A stretch of 64,000 bases of DNA. Origin: Chiridota heheva. Taxonomy: Eukaryota > Echinodermata > Holothuroidea > Apodida > Chiridotidae. Every line of letters starts with the position of its first letter. Position 1 is the stretch's first letter. The position numbers and the translations under genes are program-made. Shown here piece by piece: positions 1-11,300 of the stretch. A model generated the notes under the pieces. That model saw nothing but the letters and a program-made list of their open reading frames with translations, did not search any database and was not told the origin of the DNA. The DNA lies in contig JAIGNY010002171.1 in assembly GCA_020152595.1 (NCBI GenBank), positions 907,001 to 971,000 on the forward strand, given 5' to 3'.

Positions 1-365
1 ATCATATCTATAAACAGTGTGAGACAATAGTTATAATTATATCTATAAAGTGGAAGAATGGTTATAATCATATCTATAAACAGTGTGGAACAATGCTTAT
101 AATCATATTTATAAACAGTGTGAAACAATAGTTATAATTATATCTATAAAGTGGAAGAATGGTTATAATCATATCTATAAACTGGAACAATGCTTATAAT
201 CATATCTATAAACTGTGGAACAATGCTTATAATCATATCTGTAAACTGGAACAATGGTTTTAATTATATCAATAAACTGTGGAACAATGCTTATAATCAT
301 ATCTATAAACTGTGGAACAATGCTTATAATCATATCTATAAACTGTGGAACAATGCCTATAAGCA
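1..365. repeat. 33-bp minisatellite in a TOP2 intron
   Basis: Tandem copies of a unit of about 33 bp (ATAATCATATCTATAAAC followed by TGTGGAACAATGCTT) run from the left edge to about 365. Some copies lack part of the unit or replace it with AAGTGGAAGAATGG. The array lies upstream of the first visible TOP2 exon, so it is presumably intronic. Short ORFs on both strands here only read the repeat and should not be called genes. From 366 to 719 there is ordinary AT-rich intron sequence with nothing recognisable. Confidence 0.85.
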
Positions 366-719
366 TCTAAACTGAAAATAATCACAAGACAGCATAAACA
401 CAAGAGAAGATGTAACTTTTAACCATAGTATGTGGTTAAAAAAGCATTCACATTTGTTAATTCCTGGAATTGGTACTGCACATTTAATGCTATATTCTTC
501 ACTGTGTTAAAATGGGGAACGTTGTGATTGTCATACATTCTTTTGAAAGTTTTAAGAACAGTTAATTGTATACCATTAGCACATTTGACTGACGCGATGC
601 CGTTAAACATCAACAAACCAAATCAAGTTAATTGTATACCAAGTAATGAGGCCATGGGAGTAGCCATAGCAGTTTCTTGTATCCAGTCAGTCTGAATTAT
701 CTGTTGTTATTCCCACCAG

Positions 720-2806
720 AAACAAAGAAGAAACCAACAGCAGTGAAGAGGAAGAAGAATATGTCTGATTCTGATTCAGACTTTGGCGCCCCCAAGAAGT
801 CTAAAGCTAAACCTGCAAAGAAAGGTGTGTATGTTTCCTTTCTTTGCTTATAAAATTGGGACACTGTTTCCTGCACATCAAGTACTGAAGCAAATAGTTG
901 TTTTAATTGTGATTGACATTCATATAAAATGGTAAAGAATTTCCAGTGGTGGACAAAATTTCTTATTTTATATTTACTGGATTTGTTATTCTGTTAACAA
1001 AGTTGTAAGGTTACAGTAATTTTATGAGTAGCCTTTTGTGCTGTTTATTGCAAAATATTTCAATTGTGATCAAAAATATGGTCGCTATGTTTACTGGAAT
1101 TGTTATACTGTTAAAAAGGCTGTAATGATATATTTTTGAGCTGTTTGTTCCATTTACCAGTCATTCTTGTGCAAATTTGTGTGAAAACTGTATTAATAAC
1201 CCTGTTGACCTTAAATTTAAGTGATGCAAATCCACTTTAAGTGATGCAAATCCACTTTAAGTGATGCAAATCCACTTTAAGTGATGCAAATCCAATTTAG
1301 GTGATGCAAATCCAATTTAAGTTATGCAAATCTAATTTAAGTGATGCAAATCCAATTTAAGTGATGCAAGTCCAATTTAAGTGATGCAAATCCAATTTAA
1401 GTTATGCAAATCCAATTTAAGTGATGCAAATCCAATTTAAGTGATGCAAATCCAATTTAAGTGATGCAAATCCAATTTAAGTTATGCAAATCCAATTTAA
1501 GTTATGCAAATCTAATTTAAGTGATGCAAATCCTTTTTAAGTGATGCAAATCCTTTTTAAGTGATGCAAATCCTTTTTAAGTGATGCAAATCAAAAATAT
1601 GAAGAAAAAAGTAAAATAAAGAACCTGTCAGTATAAAGTGCTTGCATTCTCTTGACAGTTAACAACAACATGCTCTCACTGTAAAGTAGCAGTACAGCAT
1701 CATACCTGTATCCCTACACTAAGTTCCTGACTATCCTGCTTTTCGAAATATAGTGTAAAGTTACATTTATTTGCTGACATCGCAGGCATAAGAAAAAAAA
1801 AACATGCAACATGGTTTTGGACTTTTATCTCACGTTTTATTTCCCATGTTAAACAACTTTTTCTTAGTGGAATTAATCGTATTACAGAATTTGAAAGGCA
1901 ACTTAAATGTTCCGTAAGTTATTTTGAAAGTTCTTCTTTAACAGATAAATCAACAACTGAATCTGAAAATGGAGAAAAGCCTAAGAAAAAGAAGGCAGCA
2001 CCCAAGAAGAAGCCTGCCAAAGCCTCAACCACAGAATCAGAAGATGGCGAGAAACCAAAAAAGAAACCTGCTGTGAAAAAACCAGCTGCCAAGGTATTGA
2101 CCTGTTCTTTGATTGCTGGATCTAGCAATAAGCAGTTAGATGAAACGAGCGATCTCATCAAACTTGGGGGGAAAATTTGCCCTTCTACAGCTTTTGTTGA
2201 TTACTTTTCAGGCATTATGATGCTTTAGAGAGCAGTTGATTTTCAAAGATAGCATCACCTCTATCTATTTAAGAGGAAAATATAATAATCTTTTTTGATA
2301 TTATGATAATTATTAATAAAATTTAAGTTGGAAATTAAGATTAATTTTTTTTTAAAGTACTGAAAGACCTGGAATTGTCTTCCTTATTGATACATCTCAA
2401 CCTCGCATGTATTAAGACTTCAAACTTTGTTCAGCCGTAAGTCTGCAAACTAAACGTGTCACATTGTTAATTTTCACAATTTTATGTAATTAAACTGAAT
2501 ATATTATTTCTACAAACCTTTTTTGTATACTTGATGTTATTCATTCAAGCACTTCCGTTTTGCATAAAGTAAGTCAGGCAGAAGATAGTTTAAATCATCC
2601 TAATTCGTATCCACGTAAACTTTTGTTTTTCTCCTCTACAGAACCCACCGAAGAAGAAATACAATTTCTCTGATTCAGATGAGGCTAGCATATGTGATAG
2701 TGACAACGATGAATCATTTGGAACTCCGCCTCCAAGGGCTGACCGAGGAGGTAGGAGAGGTGCTGCACCTGTCAAGTACACGTTTGAAGATAGCGATAGC
2801 GACTAA
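720..2806 (+). CDS. TOP2: DNA topoisomerase II, C-terminal exons (partial gene)
   Basis: Three coding exons are visible: 720..824, 1945..2093 and 2642..2806 (stop TAA 2804-2806). All have AG acceptors and GT donors, and the phases join (first exon ends with G, which pairs with AT of the next). The encoded tail is rich in lysine, proline and acidic residues. It holds SDSDSDFGAPKK, two TTESE(N/D)GEKPKKK blocks, and an end containing PPPRADRGGRR and VKYTFEDSDSD. From memory this resembles the vertebrate TOP2B tail (SDSDSEFGIPKK and a final aromatic-acidic VKY segment). Type II topoisomerase passes one duplex through another in the nucleus; this poorly conserved tail carries nuclear localisation and phosphorylation sites, not the active site. 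The ATPase, TOPRIM and cleavage domains must lie left of the window. Confidence rests on tail composition and two short motif matches. Confidence 0.82.
1221..1592. repeat. 20-bp minisatellite carrying POU octamer motifs, TOP2 intron
   Basis: Nineteen head-to-tail copies of a 20-bp unit (GTGATGCAAATCCAATTTAA and close variants) start at 1221 and recur every 20 bases to 1581. Eighteen copies contain the perfect octamer ATGCAAAT; the copy at 1361 reads ATGCAAGT. Sub-families are clustered: CCACTTT at the left, CCAATTT in the middle, CCTTTTT at the right. This is typical of expansion by unequal exchange. The array lies in the intron between the exons ending at 824 and starting at 1945. Confidence 0.95.
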
Positions 2807-5800
2807 TTGCGAATTATATATTTATTACTGCATGACACCTCGACTAAGGAAAGTCATTTTTCTTGATTTGTGTACATAGATGTTTTTCTTTTAATGTAGG
2901 TGTGAATTAATTTAATGATGCTTCTTTATCATGTTGTAAAGGTTTACATGTTCATGTCTTTTTCTTGTTAAGTTTTAAATCATTTTTCAGTTGTGGTTCT
3001 GAGGATTCTTGTAAAATTGTTTTGATAAAATATTTTTAATGAGCTTACAGCTCTTGAAATTAAACAAGTGTAGGTTTGGAATTCTCAACAGCCACTTAAT
3101 TGTGATCAAAAGGGTGAAAAGTGTTTGTGTTTACTATTGTTTAAGACACATTTTGAACATAGATTTTGGGTTTTCCTCTTTTGTACTTACCTGTATTAGT
3201 ATTCATTAATTTGAGTTGTATCAAATGTTTCCCAGCATTTGTTTTATTTAGTGATCATATACCAGTAGTGCACTAAAATTTTACAATCCAATATATTTAA
3301 GATTTGCGTTTTATATACCTCGCTAGTCAAAGTTTACCCTCCCACTGGAAAGGAATTTATCTGAATGGTTCAGATTGTATTTTGTCAGTAACGACTTGCA
3401 CTTGGTTATCTTTATACATGTTTGAACTTTGGAAGTGCTAGTAAAGATCGTTTTGGAAGAAAAATATGACAAAATAAGTATAATGATAAAACTGCTTTCT
3501 GAAATGCATGTAATAAAATAGATTTTTACTGGTGTTTCAACTGTAGATATCCAATTTGTATGATGTATATGCACTATAGTATAAGAACGCACAAGTTAAA
3601 TGTTTCATTTCATTTTGCACATATTCTGTATAAAAGGCAAGAATTTAAATTTGTAATCATAGTTGGACTTCAATTCACATTGCCAGAGAACAAGTCCCTG
3701 CTTTCTGAATATCCTCTAGTTGCAGCTATTTTTCACCTGATCTATTTTTAATGGAGTTATCAAGTAAGAATTAATTTATTAAGGCACAACCTCAAGTCCA
3801 CATTATGTGACTTAATCAATCAATTTTTAATTGAATGAAAATGTTAGAAAAAGAAGGGGAAAAAACGGCAAAGCTGTGAAAAAGCTGTAATGTATCTTTG
3901 TATGACATCCTGTTACTCTTTAATTCACATTTCTTACAAGCTTTCAAAAATGGTAAAGTTAGTTCATTTCTGATGTTAAAGGTGTTGGGTTCGAATCCCA
4001 GTCAAGTACATAGCCAAACATTGTGGGAAGATAGTTCGTAAAAGAACATTTGAACGGAAAACTCAGGAATGAGGGATGAAAGTGTCCTCACTTCATCAGA
4101 AAGAATGAAGGTGTGAAATTTTACTCTCTTTGGAAAGGTTTCGTTGAAAAGAGTTTGGCCCCTAAAACTTGTGTCATGGTGCACCTTTTGTCAGCTGATT
4201 GACTGATAGTATTTTGCCTAGTTTATTGTTTGTATACAGGTTTGCATGCATGCATTCTCTGATTCCACTCCAGCATACAGAAGAAGGTATTTTTTTAGTA
4301 TTTCAATGAATTTAATGGTATCACAGGTAATTACCATCTAAAGGATTACCAGATCCAGCACTGTATGTAGCCATGATTGATTGATTTTGTCTTTAATCCT
4401 AAATTTCACTGGATAGTGATCATATGCTGTTTTAAAATGTAAAGATTCTAAGAACCATTGTAGTTAATATTAGTACATTCCTATTGGCTAAATTCTGTAC
4501 ATACCTTGTTTTGTGGATTCTTTTTAATAATACATTGCAACTTAATGAACACACATTTTGTTTGTTTGTACCTTGTTGTTAAATACTGTATGAAGTGAAG
4601 TAATAACAAGTCCAGAGGCATAGGAAATTGGAGGGCTGAGGGGAGGGGGAGGGGGAAGGGGGGTTTTAAGAGCAAAATAATTCCCCCTTTACCTTTCCCT
4701 GTTTCTAACATTTTTTGCAATAGAGGTGCAAAATTGGGAAATTATTCAAATAAAATTTGAGGGACATTTTAGCCCAATTTCGGGAAGATACACATGCCAA
4801 TGTTCTTTGCAAACATATAAGAACAAGAACCACATGTAAGAACAAAATTAAATGAATCTCTGTAGGATGGGATACCGAGTCCTTGTTCTTTAATACATGT
4901 AGAGTAGCAGCTCCCAAGTAAGCTCTAAGAATTATTGATATGATATTTGCATCCTAGGATCATTTTGGTTGTCCAGAGGGGTTAGTAGAGTGGTATTGCC
5001 CAGGACCAGAGACTTGATTGTACCAAATAAACTGGCTTGGATTTACAATGCGAACAGTTCTTTAAATTTGTCTCCTTACGGCAGTAATGCTAGGCTGTTG
5101 ATGAGATGATGTGTTTCCCACTTTACTTGTTATTCTATTCAGAGCCTAGGGCTTTCCACTTTACTTGTTATTCTATTCAGAGCCTAGGGCTGTTCCTTGC
5201 TGGCTAGGACAACTTCCTGATTGAACTTGCAAAGGCAATGTTGATAGATATTAATCAATGAAACCTTTACCATGCAGACGATTGCTTCCTTGCAATCTGA
5301 GCTCTCCATTCACAGGAAAATCGTGCCCCTTCTGGGTTGATCACTTCAATGATGGCTGTGATAGAAAAGCCAATCAAAAATTATTTAATTCTTTGATTAT
5401 CAAATTCCTTCATTTATGGGAAAATTTCTTCAATTTCTTGAAAATGTCCGTATATCAATGGGATCAATCAGTGGTGTGGAGCTGGAGATGATGCTCAGTA
5501 ACTACGCATACACCATTCATATTTTCTATGCCTGCCAGTGGGGCATTTTAACTACAATGTGAAGATTAATGTGACTTGAATTGTCACTGGTTTTTAAGTA
5601 CTGAGACACCTAAAAATTTACCAGGGTTGGGGGAAATGGCATGGCCCGGTAAGGCCAAGAGCCCCAATCATTTTTAAATACCTCTTTGCCCGCCGATAGA
5701 CAATTGCCAACATTGGTCCTGTGGCCCTGAACCCCATCAATCTTAATCCTTTGTCAAATTGTCAGTGTGGCCCTGACATTTGCTGTGCTCCCCACCCCAT

Positions 5801-7100
5801 TGCAATGGAATTTAAAATGTTACATATTAATTTATTTTTGAAGTACAGCGCCTTGTTTAACAAACTTAATTGGGACCAAGATTGGACACCACTTGGCAAA
5901 ATTTGGAGACCAGTGATGGTAAAACCCGATGACTGATCTCCAAAAAAATTGATGCTCAACATGGTTAATAGCTAAGCTCTTGTAACGTTACGTAAGGCTT
6001 TAACGTTAGGATAGCAAAGGATCATGGGAAATATCACAAAATGGCACCCAAGAATTTTAAAGTCATGCAGCTATATTCTTCAGATGTTGTGATAAAATGT
6101 CATAGTTTCTAATTTACGTACTTGAAATATTAAAAATCATTAAGTTGAAAAAGATTTTAATTTTAAAAATGGCCCTTTCGCGCCAAAAAGCCTAGCTTTA
6201 TTGTATAATATTTCGAAAACGGCATGGTGAACATATTAAATGTGAGTCACATTGGAAATGTTGTAGCCATGACAATAATAAAGAAATTTTCATGAGTTTT
6301 AAGTTTCCCCTACCAAAGATATTTTTCCCAGACATATTTCAAATTGAAATATGTAACAATGCATAAGGCTTCAACGTTAGGATAGCAAAAGATGATGGGA
6401 AATATCACAAAATGGCGACTTCCATGTAGTAAAAAGTTTTGGGAACATTTTTGTTTCCATTAATAGGCATGCTACTGGACTTATGATACGATTTTGGTTT
6501 GGTCAAATGAATAAAGTGTTTTGGGACTCGAAAAGTGGATCCAATATTACTTTAGATAGTGTCAACATAAGTTCAGATTTAATCCACCTCCAATTCATGG
6601 TCCTCAAGTTTGATCATGTCTACGCCGAGCTACGTGTCACGAAGAATATAATGTGAAATATTATTGTTTGGAAATTCAAGTATACGTCAATCCAGGAGTT
6701 TGCAATTCGTTGTATTATATTACAATGCAAACCACCGGAACCCCACAACACATATTGTTCACCTTTTCTTATAATGGTAGTGCCCAACTTATTTTGTAAT
6801 TAGGGCTTTAAATATATAAATATAGGATTAATTTTCAGATTTTTCTAAATATAACAAAATCCTTAGTTTGATTTACAAATGTTTGTAACTATTCTTAACT
6901 TTTCAAGTAAAGCGTAGCAAAGATGGCGGATTTTGAGCATGGAGTTTTAATAGACCTGTCGCGTTCTGAGGGCCATAACGGAAAAACTGGAAGACATTAC
7001 TAGCACGGCGTTCACTTCTGAATGTACACAGTATTGGACGATATCAAACTATTTACAACTGATTATAAACATTAAATCAAGTCAAATGTGTAACAAATAG
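2807..7100. other. TOP2 3' UTR and gene-free flank
   Basis: After the TOP2 stop comes AT-rich sequence with candidate AATAAA signals, for example at 3512. There is no further credible coding exon. Small features inside are a T-arm-like motif GGTTCGAATCC near 3986 (tRNA or SINE fossil), a purine-rich run near 4630-4662, a tandem duplication of about 40 bp at 5132-5210 that includes GAGCCTAGGGCT, and a direct repeat of about 60 bp at 5988-6045 and 6361-6418. Short ORFs here have no recognisable homology. Confidence 0.6.
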
Positions 7101-7119
7101 TCTTTGCTTTTTGGTACCA

Positions 7120-7575
7120 AACTTATGCCCTCTCAATACCAAGTTATGCCCTTTCGATACCAAGTTATGCCCTTTCGATACCAAGTTACGCCCTCTCGAT
7201 ACCAAGTTATGCCCTCTCGATACCAAGTTACGCCCTCTCGATACCAAGTTATGCCCTTTCGATACCAAGTTACGCCCTCTCGATTTCAATACGCCCCAAG
7301 TTATGCCCTCTCGATACCAAGTTACGCCCTCTCGATACCAAGTTACGCCCTCTCGATACCAACTTATGCCCTCTCGATACCAAGTTACGCCCTCTCGATA
7401 CCAAGTTACGCCCTCTCGATTTCAAGTTACGCCCTCTCGATACCAAGTTACGCCCTCTCGATACCAAGTTATGCCCTCTCGATACCAAGTTATGCCCTCT
7501 CGATACCAAGTTATGCCCTCTCGATACCAAGTTATGCCCTTTCGATATCAAGTTATGGCCTCTCGATACCAATTT
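7120..7575. repeat. 21-bp minisatellite (heptapeptide-coding by chance)
   Basis: About 21 tandem copies of a 21-bp unit (GCCCTCTCGATACCAAGTTA with C or T variants) fill this stretch, with one irregular unit near 7283-7300. Because 21 is divisible by three, every frame repeats a heptapeptide such as MPSRYQV or LCPLDTK. Several ORFs of 113 to 187 codons therefore appear on both strands. No splice context, start context or non-repeat coding sequence supports translation. Confidence 0.93.
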
Positions 7576-8059
7576 ATCAGTTTGGTACCCAGAAATAAAA
7601 TCCGTTACCAAGTGGCTTTAAATCTATTTCATCAAATTTGGTATTACCAAATGGCAATCCTGCAATTTAACTGAACTATATTATAAAGTCCAGTGTGTCA
7701 GCATGCGATTATTTATAGGTCACATCAGCATTCTGAAAACTTCATTATTGTGAGGTTTCTGACAGTTGTTTGTCATTCTGTTGTTTGGTCTGTTCTTCTA
7801 GTGGCGTGATCATGCATAGTGGACGCATGATTATGATTCATTAGCGCATGCAGGCGCGACGAGATGACTCATGCGTGTGTGTGTGTGTCGTAATAACAGG
7901 CAGTACGAATTTCCGATTCCTCTGCACTGCACTACGCGGTGTAATATTATTTTAGATTTGAGTCTGAATCTGAATCGGTTAAGTCGGCAAAAATCCTTCA
8001 AGAGGACATGAACGCCAACCGAGCGTAAATAGTATGAGTAAAAAATAATATAAAAAAAA

Positions 8060-8368
8060 CTAGTTAGCAATACAGGTGTTAGTAAGTTTAGCTTTGAAAC
8101 AGTTGAGACTTAGTGCATGAACAATGTCTGACGGTAAAGCATTCCAATCCTTTAGTGTGTGAGGGAAGAAAGAGTGTTTATATACATTCTTTTTAGCATA
8201 GGGAATCTGGAAATTAAGGTCATGATTATTTCTTGTATTAGTTCTAACGGTGGGGATAAGTTCATCTTTATTGATGGCGACAAGATTGTTATTGATTTTA
8301 TATAGCATATGTAGCCGGGTGTTGTATCGTCTTGTTTTAAGCAGGGGCCAATCTAATTTATAAAGCAT
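8060..8368 (-). pseudogene. Frameshifted C-terminal end of the CR1-like ORF
   Basis: This frame continues the reverse transcriptase after the break, with LYKLDWPLLKTRR and later HTLKDWNALPSDIV, the usual CR1/jockey C-terminal motif (WN.LP..I). It overlaps the upstream frame by a few codons and ends at TAA (8060-8062). A 3' UTR of about 100 bases follows on the minus strand. The separate frame shows that the copy is disrupted. Confidence 0.85.
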
Positions 8369-11300
8369 GTTTTTACACTAGATTTATAAGAGTAGTCTGC
8401 CATACAGAACCTGGCTGCTCTCCTTTGAATAGATTCAAGTTTATCCACATCGCACTGGTGATGGGGGTCCCAGACTGCAGATGCGTACTCAAGTACTGGC
8501 CTGACTAGAGCTTTATAAGCAGTGGATTTAACGTCGGTGGGACAGTTTGAGAGGTTACGTTTTAAAAGGCCAAGTATAGAGTTAGCTTTCTTGGTTATGT
8601 TATGTATATGTTTATCCCATCTAAGTTTATTATCAATTTCAATACCTAGGTATGGGTGGGAGTTGACATGTTTTAGTGGCTGGTTGCATAAGGTATAAAC
8701 AGGTGATTTAAAGCATTTCTTAGAGGAAATTGACAAGATGTAGCATTTGGAGGGGTTGAAATTCATTTGCCATTTGTTTTGCCATTGTTCAAGTTTGTTA
8801 AGATCATCTTGGAGGATTTGTTGGTCAGAGGGGTTATCAATTGTTCTGTACACAAGGCAGTCATCAGCAAACAGTCTGACTGTGCTGTTTATATTATCAG
8901 GGATGTCATTTACATATAAGAGGAAAAGTAATGGACCCAAGACAGTACCTTGTGGTACACCGGATAAAACCTGTTTAGAATCAGAGATTTCACCATCGCA
9001 AACAACACGCTGGATGCGGTTGTGAAGGAATGATGCAAACCAGGCCAGAAGATTTCCATCAATGCCATAGGCGGAAAGTTTGGATAACAGGCGCTGGTGG
9101 GGGACTTTATCAAAGGCTTTTGAGAAGTCAAGAATAGCCATAGAGACGTTACTGTTTTGGTCAATTTGTTTAGAGATATCATTTATTGTTAAGAGGAGTT
9201 GTGTTTCAGTCGATCTTTTTGCACGGAAGCCATGTTGTAAATCAGTTAAGATATTATGCTCATCAAGGAATTTCATCACATGTGAGTGGATTATATGCTC
9301 AAGGATTTTACTACAAACGCAGGTGAGGGAAATAGGTCTATAATTAGCTGGGTTTTGTTTATCACCTTTCTTAAAAACACTACATATGTTTGCTTCTTTC
9401 CACTTGTTAGGGATAGTACCATTATCGACAGAGGTTTGAAAGAGATCAGTTAGAATTTCATAGAGGTCATCAGCATGTGCTTTTAGAAACCATGGTGGTA
9501 TTTGGTCAGGACCTGAGGCTTTGTTGGGGTCTAGGTTATGCAGTTGCTTTTTGACACCTTCTGGGGTAATTATAAGTTGGTTTATTTTGCTGTTGGTAAG
9601 TGGTTTAGTTACAGGAATTTGGGAGGTGTTTTCTACTGTGAAAACACTGAAAAACTGATCATTTAGAATGTTAGCTTTAGTTTTACTGTCACTGCAGAGT
9701 TTACCGTTATTTAGTAGATCAGACACACCTACAGAGTTACTTCTTAATCTTTTGATATAGGACCAAAATGCCTTTGGGTTTTCGTTAAGTGAGTTTTTAA
9801 GTTTATCACAGATGAAGGTGTTTCTAGCTGCTTTGAGGTTTTTATGGACAGCCTTTCTAAAGCTTTTATAGGTAGTCCAGTCATTGGCTTGTTGATTAGT
9901 CTTAGCTTTTTTAAACAGTTTATGTTTTTTCCTGCAGAGACGGCGTTGGATACGGGTAAACCAGGGCAGATTTAGTTTAGTTGAGGTGAATTTGTGAGGC
10001 GTGTTTTTATCAATAATCAATTTAATTTCTTGTTCAAAGAAATTCCATTTTTCATCAACATCAATGGAGGAATTAAATTGAGTATAATATTGCAGTTTAA
10101 ATTTGATCAGGTCTTCTTTTATTCGTTTTATGTTGGCTTTTTTCTTTAAATAGATTTTACGTTTAGGTAACTTTTTACGAGGAGGGGAGATATTTAGGGT
10201 CAATTCAACAATATCATGGTCACTTATACCGGGAATGACATTAGCTGAGGTAACAGCTGGTGAATTGTTAGTAAAAACAAGATCAAGGATGTTGTTATCT
10301 CTGGTGGGTGACTGCACCATTTGAGTGAGATTGAATGAATTGGTCACTTCAAGAAGAATTTTGGCTGCCTCGGAGGAAGCGTTAGTTCCTGAAATAATGT
10401 TTTGACTCCAGTCAATATTAGGTTGGTTGAAATCACCAGCAAGAATAACATTGTTTTTGTCAGCATTTTTACCAAGCTTTTGGAGGGATTTTTTCAACTC
10501 AAGTAGGCTAGTGAGATCATTGTGACTGGGTCTGTAAAATGTTCCTATATACATGCTCTTTTCCTTAGGAAATTGGAATTTGGTCCAGATAATTTCACAG
10601 TCAGAGTCTAATTTAGTGAGCTCAGTGAAAACCAGGTCATTTTTTATTGCCTGTAGTACACCACCATAAGTATTTGAATTTCTATCTTTGCGAACAACTG
10701 TATAGTTGTCCGGGAAAATTTCAGCGCTGGTAATTTCGGAATTAAGCCAGGTTTCAGTGCCAATAATGACATCTGGGTCTTTTTCTTTGATAAGACTTTC
10801 CACGGAGGCCGTCTTGTTTCGAACACTCTGAAAGTTGATAACAAGAAGTTTTAGAACCTTCCTTTTTTCCCTTTTGGGATTTGTTTTCAATTTGACATCG
10901 GGATGGTGGTTGGATCCCGAGTCAAGGCCAGAAGAATAATTTTGAAGTGGCTCATATGAGTTAGTACAGTTGATGGAATTGTTAGTTGAGAAGAAAGAAT
11001 CAGAGAAGTTCATGAAGTCGCAAGTGTCACACACCCAGGTACAGCTAGAATGCATGAGATCGCTGTATTTTGAGTCGTCAATGCTACAGCACTTAGTGTG
11101 GATCCATAGATCACAATTGTCACACTGTACTGCTTTTTCGGATCTCCTACACTGGAGTCCACACAGGCCACAAGGTGCCAAACATTCCAAACAAAACCAA
11201 TCATCAGATGATGATGCAAGAGTATTGTAAGCTGCATTACTAATGCCTGCACACTTACTATGAACCCACGAATCACAATCATCACAACAAATACCTTTCT

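Noticed and set aside
1221-1592. CRISPR-like array
   Set aside because: Units are contiguous without unique spacers and the context is a eukaryotic intron. The same reasoning applies to the arrays at 28.8, 30.4, 41.6 and 60.4 kb.
3970-4010. tRNA gene suggested by GGGTTCGAATCCCA
   Set aside because: Only the T-arm/B-box is recognisable. No paired acceptor stem, D-arm or anticodon arm can be placed around it; it is more likely a SINE or tRNA relic.
7104-7674. Overlapping ORFs of 164 and 187 codons with MPSRYQV repeats
   Set aside because: They are produced by the 21-bp array, whose length is a multiple of three. No coding evidence exists outside the repeat.
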